Assembly: GCF_002835995.1 (NCBI RefSeq)
Contig: NZ_PJBZ01000039.1
Span: 1 to 64,000, forward strand
Length of the DNA stretch: 64,000 bases
Direction of reading: 5' to 3'
Origin: Psychromonas sp. Urea-02u-13
GTDB taxonomy: Bacteria > Pseudomonadota > Gammaproteobacteria > Enterobacterales > Psychromonadaceae
The position numbers were made by a program, and so were the translations under genes. Below are positions 28,162 to 38,106 of this stretch, in pieces. A model generated the notes under the pieces. The model did not search any database and was not told the origin of the DNA. It saw only the letters and a list, made by a program, of their open reading frames with translations. Every line of letters starts with the position of its first letter. Position 1 is the first letter of the stretch.

Positions 28162-29295
28162 CTACATTTCATCAATATCCATTTTGATATTGTCAACGGC
28201 AGCTTCTAATGCGCCTTTCACATCTTGGCCCTGTGCAATCTGAGCAAGGGCTGTTTTCATTGGGCCCCAAACTTTACCGAATTGAGGGATGTTTGGCATA
28301 GGTAACCCCGCATTCGTCGCATCAAAAATAGCTTTATGAATTGATCCGTCTTTATAATGAACCGCAAGATTCGGTGAAATTTCACGTGTCATTGCATACC
28401 ATTTATTTGCATATTCAGGTGTTGCTGCAAATTTAAGGAAAGCACGAGCGCCTTCTTTATTGCTACTGTAACCATTAATCGCGATACCTTTTGTACCCGT
28501 TAATGCTTGGTATGGAGTACTGCCATCCCAGCTTGGAATAGGAGCCGCACCTACATTGATACCTGCTTTTTCAATATCTGCAATTGCCCATGGACCATTG
28601 ATAACAGCGCTGATTTTACCTTCAGTGAAGTTTTTCATCATAATGTCGTAAGCAACGGTATCGTCTTGCATCAAGGTCCAATGTGTTACGCCACTGTGGT
28701 AAAGACTTTTTGCTGCAAAACCTGCTTTGATAGAGCCATCATTCGCTAAGCCAATATCTGTAGGGTTATTATCTTTAAAGATATAACCTTGGTTAGCCAT
28801 AAATAGACCACCAGTGAAATAGAAATCAGTGAATTTTGCGGCCCAGTCTGCAGGTGCAAGTTCTTTTAATGTTTTTGGCACTGTTTTCAGTTTGTCTTTG
28901 TTATAAAGGAATAATGTTGTGTCAGTCGACATCGGCAACATGTAATTCTTACCATCGTAACTTGCCGATTTAGTTGATGTATTTGTATATCCTTTTATTT
29001 CAAAATTAATTGAGTCAACTAAATGTTGATTTGCTAAATCACCAATACGGTCATTAGGCACCATAAATAGATCCGCTATATTTCCTTTTTGCGTTGGTAA
29101 TGCATCTAACAAGTCAAACATTTTTGCTGTCGTTACTTCAACTTTGAAATCTTTACCTTGATTGAATTTTGCCGCTAATTCAGTGAAGTAGGGAACATAG
29201 GCTTTTTCTACACCGACCATCACATTGTCTGCTGCCATTGCATTGTTTGCCAAAAAAAGTGCTGCAGAAACGGCCATCGTTATTTTCTTAATCAT
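28162..29295 (-). CDS. malE: Maltodextrin-binding periplasmic protein
   Basis: 377 residues from ATG 29295, which has a clear ribosome site (AGGAG, 6 nt) and gives a proper signal peptide (MIKKITMAVSAALFLANNAMA). An upstream in-frame ATG at 29367 would bury the signal. It is an extracellular solute-binding protein of the MalE cluster: PNDRIGDLANQHLVDS, INGPWAIADIEKAGINVGAAPIP and GTKGIAINGYS are recognisable. It delivers maltodextrins to MalFGK. It is first in the minus-strand operon. Confidence 0.93.
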   Translation of the reverse strand: MIKKITMAVSAALFLANNAMAADNVMVGVEKAYVPYFTELAAKFNQGKDFKVEVTTAKMFDLLDALPTQKGNIADLFMVPNDRIGDLANQHLVDSINFEIKGYTNTSTKSASYDGKNYMLPMSTDTTLFLYNKDKLKTVPKTLKELAPADWAAKFTDFYFTGGLFMANQGYIFKDNNPTDIGLANDGSIKAGFAAKSLYHSGVTHWTLMQDDTVAYDIMMKNFTEGKISAVINGPWAIADIEKAGINVGAAPIPSWDGSTPYQALTGTKGIAINGYSSNKEGARAFLKFAATPEYANKWYAMTREISPNLAVHYKDGSIHKAIFDATNAGLPMPNIPQFGKVWGPMKTALAQIAQGQDVKGALEAAVDNIKMDIDEM

Positions 29296-30022
29296 TTGAA
29301 CTCCTGATAGGGATAAAGTGTTTAAAATAGTAAAAATACGTTTGTGGAAACAGTTCCCTGCCATCATTTACATCAAATGTGATGAGGCTTATTAACCATA
29401 AACGCTGTGCGCTTAAAAATTTCTCGTAACTATTGTTGATGATTGTTTGACTGAGATTAATTGGTCATCATGATATGCGAGAGATAAGGGCGGTTGAAAT
29501 ACGATTTACTGTGAATGGCCATAGATAAAATGCATTTCACTACGATAAAGTGTTAACTGCATCAATGATTTTTCTATATCACTCACCTCAATCGGATTAA
29601 AAAATGTGATGTTAATGAGAAAAAAATAGTGAACGTGAGATCTCTGTTCTTATTGCTAAAAAACAAACCTACTTTGATCACCTAACCCATAGCTTGACGT
29701 TAAGGCACACGGTGCTTATCGGTTATTTTAAGGAGGAGAATAGATTGAAAAAAACAATGCTTATCATTTATTATTTTTCTCACAATAGGGAGGGGGTATT
29801 CTATTAGCGCTATGAAATTATTCGCTAAGCTCTCCTTTTCAGATCGCTTATTGTAAACCTGCTGTGTAATTTAAAAGTATCGTAATACCTCCAAACCATT
29901 ATAAATTCTCTTAAAAAGCAATTAGCTACTAGAGAGTTGAAGAGAAAGAGGGCTAAACAGGCAACCTGCTTTTTTAAAAGCACTGTTTAAGCGAAGTGAC
30001 TTTGTGATTATTCTTTATGAAA

Positions 30023-30034
30023 GAAAACGTTTTG
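30023..30034. promoter_or_regulatory. LacI-family operator-like palindrome
   Basis: GAAAACGTTTTG: a perfect AAAACGTTTT palindrome with a central CG, the form bound by LacI/GalR-family repressors such as MalI or CcpA-like proteins. It lies in the malE-lamB region. No LacI-family gene is in the window, so the regulator would be elsewhere. Confidence 0.45.
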
Positions 30035-30418
30035 CAAAATTCTCTGTAAAACGGGTTACCAAATACCCCCTACAAAACGATCTTACAAAGTAATCGGACA
30101 AAACAAACAACAGGCGATAAATGAACTTAAAAAGGGTTAATCCGTTTGCTGTTTTCTAATATTTTCCTCGATACCTGTATATTTTTCATTTGATGTCATT
30201 GTTTTTAAGCGTGGTGCATCACTCCATATTTTTGATGACGCAATGAGATTGTTACTGATGTTTTTATTATCCACTGATTAAAAATGCAACGTTTATTAAA
30301 TAAAGAGAACTTTGTCACGATATTTTAATGTACTTGTTTTTCTCAATACGGGCAGTGATATCAAAATCGCTGTCGGACTTCACGCTTTACCTATCTGGCA
30401 TGCCTTTTATCTATGGGC

Positions 30419-30440
30419 ATTGCGGGTAAATTGCATTTCC
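30419..30440 (+). promoter_or_regulatory. Conserved malto-regulon motif (lamB copy)
   Basis: ATTGCGGG then TAAATTGCATTTCC, identical to the glucosidase-glk copy at 19 of 22 positions, yet 280 bp upstream of the lamB start. The weaker fit at 29524-29539 may be a second site for malE. Confidence 0.5.
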
Positions 30441-30720
30441 GGCTTCCTCGTGCACTGCATATCATAGCGACCAGTTAAGTTCAGTCAGCATATTTTTAGA
30501 TTCAGCAGAGCAGAAATATTGACGACAAATTTAATAAAAATGGTATATGGATATTTGATGACAACGTAGTTTTATCTTTCAAAACAGCCTATTCAAAATA
30601 CTATTTTGAATAGGCTTGTTTCAATTAAGGTGGGCCCATAACTAATGCTTGCTTCGTTGTCTTCGTCCAAAAGTATTTTTAAATCAAAAATAATAATTTA
30701 AAAAAGAAAAGGAATGAAAC

Positions 30721-32064
30721 ATGAAAATGAATAAATATAACTTATTAGCGATGGCCGTTTCTACTGCTTTATTTTCTGGTGCTGCCTTAGCAGAAACAGA
30801 CGTTGCTTTGGATGTGATTACCGGTGGCGAAGCTGCACCTAAAGTAGAAAAAACGAATGGAACTGATGTTTTAAAAGATGGCTGGGAAGTACATGGTTAC
30901 GCTTCTATGAACTTCCGTATGGTTGATGGTGAATCTATCGACACAGAATATGGAAAACGTGACTACAAAACGGCGGGTACTCACGGGAAAAGTACTAATC
31001 AGGTTGAATTTGTTCTTAAAAAACACACTGAACATGTCAATGGTGTTTGGTCAGACTTTATTGTCAGAACGGAATACGGTAATGGCAACTCTTATGCTTA
31101 CTCATCACCTGGTAGCCAAAAAGACAATACTGATGCGCAACTTGAAGTCAAAGAAACCTTTGTTGAAATTGGTGGGTTATCGTACTTAGGTGAGGATACG
31201 TCAATTTGGGCTGGTCAGCGTTATTTTAACCGTTCTGCGGGTATTCTTTCCGGTGAGTTTTGGAAGCAATCATCTGGGCTAGGTGCTGGTATTCAATCTA
31301 AAATCGCGGGTAATACGGCTGGATTTGCCATTGTTACTGCCGATACAGATGGTGATATTAATAACGGTGTAAACACAGGAGAGCGAACCACATTGACCTC
31401 GTATGATCTTTATTATTACGGTGTGGATGCGGGTATTGGTAGTTTAGATTTTGATTTGAAATTTATGCAACAAGCGAATGTCGACGAAGATAGTGGTTTT
31501 GGTGCATCGGTTACATTGAACTCTAGTTATTACGGCTTAGATGGTTGGACTCAAACTGCCATTGCTTATGGTAAAGGAACCGCTCAAAACCGAGGTGTAA
31601 ACTTTGGTAGTTGGTCTGGTGGTGATGATAACGCGGAATCTATTTTCTTCACTTCTTATGGTGTACTTAATATTTCTGAAAGATGGCAAATGGGTTCTGA
31701 ATTCACTTATTTTGCTGCGTTAAATGAATTATTTACCGCTAAAGATCTAGTACGTTACATCGTCGCAGTTCGCCCTTCATACAAAGCTAACGAAAACCTA
31801 CGTCTTGAGATGACAGCATCTTATGGTCATGAAGAAGGCGCAGAGGGTTATTGGGGTCGTACTGGTGATGACATTGAAAGTAATATTTTTAATGCAGAAT
31901 TAGCGGCTGCATTTACTGTTAATGCAGATTACTTTGGACGTCCACAAATTAAGCCATACGTAAGCTATATTTCTGCCGATGATGAAGCAAGCGCACGTCA
32001 ACTTGGCATTAAAGATGGAACGTCTGAAACTGTCATTGGTGTACACACTGAAATTTGGTTCTAA
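30721..32064 (+). CDS. lamB: Maltoporin LamB
   Basis: 447 residues with a signal peptide cleaved after ALA (residue 24). An outer-membrane 18-strand barrel of the LamB family: HGYASMNFRM at the mature N-terminus, DTSIWAGQRYFNR, the SGLGAGIQ segment that matches SGPGAG in E. coli LamB, and a terminal aromatic residue (EIWF). It lets maltodextrins cross the outer membrane. The ribosome site AAAAGGAAT precedes the ATG. It is divergent from malE and followed by malM. Confidence 0.9.
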   Translation: MKMNKYNLLAMAVSTALFSGAALAETDVALDVITGGEAAPKVEKTNGTDVLKDGWEVHGYASMNFRMVDGESIDTEYGKRDYKTAGTHGKSTNQVEFVLKKHTEHVNGVWSDFIVRTEYGNGNSYAYSSPGSQKDNTDAQLEVKETFVEIGGLSYLGEDTSIWAGQRYFNRSAGILSGEFWKQSSGLGAGIQSKIAGNTAGFAIVTADTDGDINNGVNTGERTTLTSYDLYYYGVDAGIGSLDFDLKFMQQANVDEDSGFGASVTLNSSYYGLDGWTQTAIAYGKGTAQNRGVNFGSWSGGDDNAESIFFTSYGVLNISERWQMGSEFTYFAALNELFTAKDLVRYIVAVRPSYKANENLRLEMTASYGHEEGAEGYWGRTGDDIESNIFNAELAAAFTVNADYFGRPQIKPYVSYISADDEASARQLGIKDGTSETVIGVHTEIWF

Positions 32065-32098
32065 TGGCTGAGGTTTAGTTTTAATTACCAACATGAAT

Positions 32099-32128
32099 AA
32101 AGGTAGCAATTAAGCTACCTTTTACTTT
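32099..32128 (+). terminator. Attenuating terminator between lamB and malM
   Basis: 9-bp perfect stem AAAGGTAGC / GCTACCTTT with a short AATTAA loop, followed by a T-rich run. It probably lowers malM expression relative to lamB. Confidence 0.75.
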
Positions 32129-32151
32129 TTTGATTAAATTGGAGAGTAACG

Positions 32152-32979
32152 ATGAGCACTAAGACGGTATTTATCAGCTTATTTATAAGCATTTTCTTAA
32201 GCGCATGTACTTCGACAGAAACGATTAACCAACCCGTCGAGCCAATCTCTTCTGCGAAAGTCTGCTGTGATGATTTTTCTCAATTTAGATGGATACCACT
32301 TAGCACAACAGAAGACATCGATTTCCTATTAGATTCTGATTCACCTATCGGTCACTTCTCCGATGGTAACAGTTATTTTAATGCCTTTAAATTATCGGGT
32401 CGATCACAAAAAGTACAATTAAGCCTTTCTAGTTTAATGATTAACAGTTCGGTTGTCGCACCTAAGCTTATTACCCTTAATAAAGAATTTGAGATTGTTA
32501 GCAGTAGCGATTTAGAACAGTTTACAGTTAAAACATCGAGTGCTTTCTCTCGTACTCAATTTCAGTTGAATGTTGAATTAGACGCGACTAAAACGCCTTA
32601 CTTTGTTATCTATTCTTCAGATTCTTATTTAGGGCAATCTATCAAAGTAAAACATCCAGCAAGAGTCAGAGCAGAAGAATTTGGCGAAGTCATGCCAATC
32701 GTCACCGATCCTATTTACACCTATGAACGTTTTGGACGATTAACGCTAGCATTAAAAACACTGTCATTACAGGCAAGTAAAATATCAGAAAAGTCAGTTC
32801 AAGTAGTAACAAAACCGGTGCAACCAGAAACGCAAAATTTTTATAAAACGGCGATTACCACAGCCATTAATAACAGTGATATTCAGAAAGCATTAAGTTT
32901 GCTAGAGGAAGCCAAAGGACTAGGAATAAAAGATGCCGAAAGTGCCTTTATTAAAGCCCTAGAAAATAGCAAAAAATAA
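32152..32979 (+). CDS. malM: MalM-family maltose-operon lipoprotein
   Basis: 275 residues. A lipoprotein signal (FLSAC, Cys19) is followed by the MalM pattern: VCCDDFSQFRWIPL near the mature N-terminus, then DSPIGHFSDGNSYFNAFKL and an all-beta middle region. Positioned directly after lamB, as in enterobacteria. MalM is a periplasmic or membrane-anchored protein whose exact role is unsettled. The C-terminal part is helical (ALSLLEEAKGLGIKDAESAF). Confidence 0.87.
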   Translation: MSTKTVFISLFISIFLSACTSTETINQPVEPISSAKVCCDDFSQFRWIPLSTTEDIDFLLDSDSPIGHFSDGNSYFNAFKLSGRSQKVQLSLSSLMINSSVVAPKLITLNKEFEIVSSSDLEQFTVKTSSAFSRTQFQLNVELDATKTPYFVIYSSDSYLGQSIKVKHPARVRAEEFGEVMPIVTDPIYTYERFGRLTLALKTLSLQASKISEKSVQVVTKPVQPETQNFYKTAITTAINNSDIQKALSLLEEAKGLGIKDAESAFIKALENSKK

Positions 32980-33129
32980 ATATAACGACTCAGGCCGTCG
33001 CCATTTTCGTTACTAAACTGCATTTTTTTCGCATTTTTATAAGCATAAGTGGCTGAATCCTGAGCATTTAAAATAGATATTCATACCAACAGCTCACTCT
33101 ACCTATTAATAAATCTTCAGGAGAAAATC

Positions 33130-35172
33130 GTGGTTAAATGGAATACAGAGTTAAAACGAAATGTAAAAACGTGTATTGCGCTTGCAATAGCCGTCTCTTT
33201 ATCAGCTTGTGTCAGCTCAGACTCATCCTCACCCGCTAAAAGCACCCTTGCTTATGCGTGTGATACAACAACTTCATCAGGCATTAATGATTTACGTATG
33301 TATCAAGTGATGGTCGAAAGTTTTGTAAATGGGGATGACAGTATTGGCCACGGTACCGGTTATGGAACGAGCCATCACAACGGTGATATACAAGGCATCA
33401 TTGATTCGCTGGAGTATATTCAATCACTGGGAGTTAATGCGATTTGGCTAACGCCAATATTTGATTCTACTCCCGTTGAAGGGCAAGACCATTGGGCAGA
33501 TAGGCTCGATGCAACGGGGTATTATGCAAGTAATTATTTTGCTATTGATCCTCGTTTTGGTTCAATGGAAAAGGCGAAAGAGTTAGTTGAAGAAGCGCAT
33601 AAACGGGGTTTGTATGTGTTTTTTGATGGCGTATTTGGGCATCATAAAGATAATGTCAGCAATTCTCCTCAAGGAAACTCACCGCAGGGGAAAAGCAATC
33701 CGGTTAGCTATCCGGAGAGCATGGCATTCTATAAAGAAGTCGCAACATATTGGATAACCGAATTAAAAATTGATGGTTGGCGTTTAGATCAAGCATACCA
33801 AGTTCCTACCGATGCATGGGCAGAATTACGGAAAAGCGTAGACCAAGCTTCTAAAGCCGTGACCTATATAAATGCTGATGGGCAAACGGTTAACCCACTG
33901 GGTTATATGGTGGCGGAAATATGGAATAACGAAAACTATATCAATGAAACGGGTTATGGTTCAGCTGAAAATCCAGCATTATGTTCTGCTTTTGATTTTC
34001 CTGTTCGTTACAGAATTGTTGAAACGTTTGCTGTTAACGAAAATAGTAATGGCGGAAAAGGCGGTGAATGGCTCGATGAAGGTATGTCGTTACATAGCCT
34101 TTATCCCGCGCATGCAAAGCCTAATTTAATGTTAGGTAATCATGATTTGGTACGTTTTGGTGATTTGCTACAGCGTGGCAAGATTGCAGATATTGAAGAC
34201 GACGAATATTGGCAACGCCATAAGGCTGCGTTATCTTTTCAAGCCGCTTACACGGGCCCTATTACCCTATATTACGGAGATGAAATTGGTGATCAGGTCG
34301 AGGGTTTTTCTGATAAAGAGGCCAATTCAAACTGTGCCGTTGAAGGGCTTTGTGATGATCACGTTGCTCGCTCAAGTGCCAAAATAGACGGCGTTACTAC
34401 TGGGACGCTAACTGCGAACCAAGATGATCTTAAAATGTACGTGAGCAAGTTGATGAAATTGCGTGCAGAGCATCCTGCCTTATCACAAGGTAAGCGAATT
34501 AATGTGTTAGCTAACAGCGCGGTCTATGTTGATCACAAGCAGTCTGGCAGTGATATTTTGTTGTATCTGGTAAGCACACAATCACAATCCAACAACATCG
34601 AAATAAATGCTTCAGATGCCGGTTCAGAAGGAGATTTGATCGATTTAGTCAGTGGTGAATCTTTCTCAATCAACGCTGGAAAATATCAAATTCCATTAAA
34701 CGGTTTTGAAGCTCGATTCTTAGCCGTTCAATCGCCATCGACAAGTGGTGCCACAGTAAAAAAAGTGGTATTGGCTGCCACTGGTAGCGGATTTATGGCC
34801 AGCTGTAGTAACCCTACTCTGGATGAAAGTGGTCCGATTAATAATACGCTATATGTTGTGGGTGATTTTGCAAACGCAAGCTGGAAGCATAAAGACAATC
34901 GATCTTTTGAATACAAAGGAGATAACGTTTACCAAGTTGTTGTTGACGAGAAAGCAGGTAGTTATCGGATGCAATACGCAAGTAAAGATTGGTCATCGCA
35001 ATTTACTGCTGATGGTTTTTCGCTAAAACTAGGTGTCGAAAATGCATTAATAGCTGGTGGTTATGGAACCGATACGGCAGCCATGTTACCCGAGGTGGGT
35101 AAGTATGTTTGGAGTCTGCAATTTTCTGATGTTGGTTTGCCAGAAAAAATAATGGTATCTAAGTGCCAGTGA
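33130..35172 (+). CDS. Lipoprotein alpha-amylase (GH13) with C-terminal binding-like module
   Basis: 680 residues, GTG start after AGGAG. The lipobox LSAC (Cys27) predicts a surface or periplasmic lipoprotein. GH13 barrel: nucleophile D220 (GWRLDQAYQ), acid E263 (AEIWN) and D339 (GNHDLVR). Region I reads D166-GVFGHH, so the usual Asn is Gly170, which is unusual. The HHNGDIQGI segment resembles calcium or substrate loops of other amylases. The last about 110 residues (from NNTLYVVGDFANASWK) form a beta module that resembles the C-terminal module of the pullulanase. It would produce maltodextrins from starch for LamB. Confidence 0.85.
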   Translation: MVKWNTELKRNVKTCIALAIAVSLSACVSSDSSSPAKSTLAYACDTTTSSGINDLRMYQVMVESFVNGDDSIGHGTGYGTSHHNGDIQGIIDSLEYIQSLGVNAIWLTPIFDSTPVEGQDHWADRLDATGYYASNYFAIDPRFGSMEKAKELVEEAHKRGLYVFFDGVFGHHKDNVSNSPQGNSPQGKSNPVSYPESMAFYKEVATYWITELKIDGWRLDQAYQVPTDAWAELRKSVDQASKAVTYINADGQTVNPLGYMVAEIWNNENYINETGYGSAENPALCSAFDFPVRYRIVETFAVNENSNGGKGGEWLDEGMSLHSLYPAHAKPNLMLGNHDLVRFGDLLQRGKIADIEDDEYWQRHKAALSFQAAYTGPITLYYGDEIGDQVEGFSDKEANSNCAVEGLCDDHVARSSAKIDGVTTGTLTANQDDLKMYVSKLMKLRAEHPALSQGKRINVLANSAVYVDHKQSGSDILLYLVSTQSQSNNIEINASDAGSEGDLIDLVSGESFSINAGKYQIPLNGFEARFLAVQSPSTSGATVKKVVLAATGSGFMASCSNPTLDESGPINNTLYVVGDFANASWKHKDNRSFEYKGDNVYQVVVDEKAGSYRMQYASKDWSSQFTADGFSLKLGVENALIAGGYGTDTAAMLPEVGKYVWSLQFSDVGLPEKIMVSKCQ

Positions 35173-35676
35173 TGATATTCAATCATTACTAGTCACTAAT
35201 ACTCAAAAGGAGTGTTGTTGATAGTATTTACAACGCTACTTTTAACTTAGTCTATCCACTATAAATTATACGCTAACCAGAAAATTAATAGCCCTAACCT
35301 CTACGCAGATTGTCGTGATCTATTGTTACCATCGTATTAATTACAGTGGGTTAGTTACTGATAGAAAGAGGATAATAATCGCTGTTGGTTATCAGTTCGA
35401 GTTATCTGCTACAGAAATAAATTCAATACTTATCATTTTCCAGCAGCTTTATTTTTCTCATCTTCCGATCCTTTAATCATTCTGTGTGTTTGAGTTGCTT
35501 GAAACTCCTTCGGGTTACTCCTATATTTAGAAAGTGCTTTTAACGCTAAAAATTATGCAGGGACGGAAAGGCTAAATCTAAATGATTCAATTAGATAGAA
35601 GGTGTTCTTTGAGTCGTAAAGGTTAATCGTGTGGTTGTACGCCTGTGCTTCAATTATTCAACAAGGAACTGAGTGA
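35173..35676. other. Intergenic region before the PAS-GGDEF-EAL gene
   Basis: 504 bp with no supported gene, strong terminator or clear operator. It likely carries the promoter of the next gene. Confidence 0.4.
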
Positions 35677-37794
35677 ATGGTGGCTGAACAAAAAGAAGAC
35701 TCCGCTTTATTAACTCCATTTGATGAGAAGTTACATGATTTGGAAATATATCTTGATACTGTTTTTAATAATACAGGAGACCCTATATTCGTAAAAGATG
35801 AAGAGTGCAGGTTGCTCCTTGTTAACGATGCCTTCTGTCATATTTTTGGCTTACCCAGAGATGAAATCATTGGTAAAACACTTGCGGAGAAAGTGCCTCT
35901 CAATGAAAGAGATCATTTTTTATCTGTCGATAGGCAAGTGCTTAAAGAGGGGAAGGAGGTGTTATGCGAAGAAACACTGACCATTGCTGGCGAGCAAACT
36001 AAAACAATTCTTACCAAAAAAAATCGATTCGTCGACCCCAAGGGTAACTATTTCCTGGTTGGCGTTATTCATGATATTAGCGAACGTAAGCGCACCGAAG
36101 AAAAACTTAAATTAGCAGCAGGTGTATTTTCTCATTCTCGAGAGGCGATTTCTATCACAGATGCGAGTGCCACGATTGTTGATGTGAATGATGCCTTTAC
36201 TCGTATTACGGGCTTTAGCCGATCTGAAGCGATTGGGCAGAATCCTAGTTTCCAACAATCTGGGCGACAATCTGCCGGATTTTATCAAGCGATGTGGAAA
36301 GGCCTGCTCAAAAATGGTTATTGGTGTGGTGAAGTCTGGAATCGGCGTAAAAATGGCGAAGTATATGCGATGATGAAAACCATCAGTGCAATCTATGATG
36401 AACACGGCACCATTACGCATTATATTGCTTTAGGTCGTGATATTACCGCCATGAAAGAACACCAAGAAGAGTTAGAGCGCATTGCCCATTACGACATACT
36501 CACTAACTTACCTAATCGCTCATTGCTTGCCGATCGACTCTCTCAAGCGATGATGCAATGCCAACGTCGTCAACAATCACTGGCAGTGGTTTTCCTTGAT
36601 TTAGATAGCTTTAAAAACATCAATGATACTTATGGGCATAGTGTCGGGGATGAATTGCTCATTGCATTTTCTACTCGTATGAAAGAAGCATTGCGTGAAG
36701 GGGATAGCTTAGCGCGTATTGGGGGTGATGAGTTTGTTGCTGTATTAGTTGATTTAGGCAGTATTGAAGAGTGCAAAGCGGTGTTAGACCGATTGTTATT
36801 AGCCTCCTCTCAAGCGGTTAAAGTGGGTGATGTGATATTGAATGTGACAGCTAGTATTGGTGTTACCCTTTATCCGCAAGACAATGTGGATGCAGATATG
36901 CTCATGCGCCATGCAGATCAAGCGATGTATAGAGCAAAAGAATTAGGTAAAAATCGCTACCAATTATTTAATAAGGCTCAAGATGATGCTGTGAAAGTAC
37001 AGCGTGCCTCTCTCGCTGCTATTCGCTATGCATTAGATAATCATCAATTTGTGCTTTATTATCAGCCCAAAGTGAATATGCGCACAGGCGTTGTGGTGGG
37101 GGTCGAAGCACTGATTCGCTGGCAACATCCAATAGAGGGGTTATTAAGCCCAATCGAATTTTTACCTATTATTGAAAATAATCCCATGAGTATAGAGTTG
37201 GGGGAATGGGTGATTGACAGCGCGTTGACACAAATTGGCCAATGGAAAAAAATGGGTATTAATTTGTCGGTAAGCATCAGTGTGAACATTGCCGCTATTC
37301 AATTACAGCAACCTGATTTTACGCCTCGATTAATTGCATTATTAGATGCTCACCCTGATATTGAACCACACTATTTAGAGTTAGAAGTGCTAGAAACAAG
37401 TGCATTGGATGATGTAAATAATGTCTCAAAAACCATGGACGCTTGCATCGCATTGGGTATAAACTTTGCGTTAGATGATTTTGGTACGGGTTACTCATCT
37501 TTGACTTATTTACGACGCTTACCGGCTAATTTAATTAAAATTGATCAGAGCTTTGTGCGCGATATGCTTGATGATCCTGATGACTTAGCCATCGTGGAAG
37601 GGGTGATAGCATTAGCAAAATCATTCAAAAGAGAGGTAATTGCTGAAGGTGTTGAAACAATAGAACATGGCACTGCATTATTACAGCTAGGTTGTGAATT
37701 AGCACAAGGTTATGGTATTGCTAAGCCGATGGTAGCCAGTGAAATTCCCGCATGGATTGAGCACTGGAAGCCGGATGTTAATTGGCAAGTATGA
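35677..37794 (+). CDS. Cyclic di-GMP enzyme with PAS-PAS-GGDEF-EAL domains
   Basis: 705 residues with no membrane segment. Two PAS domains (about 15-140 and 145-270; KDEECRLLLVNDAFCHIFGL marks the first) sense an unknown signal. The GGDEF domain has an intact GGDEF motif at 349-353. The EAL domain starts E477-A478-L479 (EALIRW) and keeps DDFGTGYSS and the KIDQSFVRDM metal and substrate residues. Both synthesis and breakdown of c-di-GMP are thus possible; in such tandem proteins one activity often dominates. It stands alone, so its target is not given by context. Confidence 0.92.
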   Translation: MVAEQKEDSALLTPFDEKLHDLEIYLDTVFNNTGDPIFVKDEECRLLLVNDAFCHIFGLPRDEIIGKTLAEKVPLNERDHFLSVDRQVLKEGKEVLCEETLTIAGEQTKTILTKKNRFVDPKGNYFLVGVIHDISERKRTEEKLKLAAGVFSHSREAISITDASATIVDVNDAFTRITGFSRSEAIGQNPSFQQSGRQSAGFYQAMWKGLLKNGYWCGEVWNRRKNGEVYAMMKTISAIYDEHGTITHYIALGRDITAMKEHQEELERIAHYDILTNLPNRSLLADRLSQAMMQCQRRQQSLAVVFLDLDSFKNINDTYGHSVGDELLIAFSTRMKEALREGDSLARIGGDEFVAVLVDLGSIEECKAVLDRLLLASSQAVKVGDVILNVTASIGVTLYPQDNVDADMLMRHADQAMYRAKELGKNRYQLFNKAQDDAVKVQRASLAAIRYALDNHQFVLYYQPKVNMRTGVVVGVEALIRWQHPIEGLLSPIEFLPIIENNPMSIELGEWVIDSALTQIGQWKKMGINLSVSISVNIAAIQLQQPDFTPRLIALLDAHPDIEPHYLELEVLETSALDDVNNVSKTMDACIALGINFALDDFGTGYSSLTYLRRLPANLIKIDQSFVRDMLDDPDDLAIVEGVIALAKSFKREVIAEGVETIEHGTALLQLGCELAQGYGIAKPMVASEIPAWIEHWKPDVNWQV

Positions 37795-38106
37795 GTGAAA
37801 AACACAGCGACTAGAGCCTCTGTGAAGCCCTATTAAAGCTGATTGATAGAAGTTAACTGAGCGCTTAATGATGTTAATTGTTTTTCACTAAAAAGCGCTT
37901 CACCCGAATTAGTGGCTCATGCTTTGCTTTGCATATTCTGCGTATTATTCTATTGATGAGTATTCCTAATTCTTTAAATGCTTCGGGTGTTGCCTCTTCT
38001 AATTCACAATCCTCCAATGGATTATGCGATAATAGAGGGCAGAAAAACCTGCATAATCAACTTACCTAAAATAACTTACCCAATATAATTTGAGCAAATA
38101 TTATAT
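37795..38106. other. Intergenic region
   Basis: 312 bp. A 63-codon frame at 37878-38069 lacks a ribosome site and recognisable features, so it is not called. An AAGCGC/GCGCTT pair (37860-37900) may form a weak hairpin behind the GGDEF-EAL gene. Confidence 0.35.

Larger units (their letters stand above)
29296..30720. promoter_or_regulatory. Long divergent control region between malE and lamB
   Basis: 1425 bp with no supported gene. It drives malE leftward and lamB rightward. It contains a LacI-type palindrome at 30024-30033, a copy of the malto-regulon motif at 30419-30440, and a partial copy at 29524-29539 (core AAAATGCATTTC). Several TGTGA or TCACA half-sites occur, but I find no complete CRP palindrome by eye. 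No MalT box set is convincing. The length is unusual and could hide a small RNA. Confidence 0.5.

Noticed and set aside
29370-30340. CRP binding sites near malE
   Set aside because: Only isolated TGTGA or TCACA half-sites were found by eye; a weight-matrix scan would be needed.
29296-30720. MalT boxes in the malE-lamB region
   Set aside because: G-rich stretches such as GGGAGGGGGT do not match the GGGGA(T/G)GAGG arrangement in direct pairs, and no malT gene is in the window.
37878-38069. 63-codon plus-strand frame
   Set aside because: No ribosome site, no recognisable motif, and it lies in an intergenic stretch with poor coding character.
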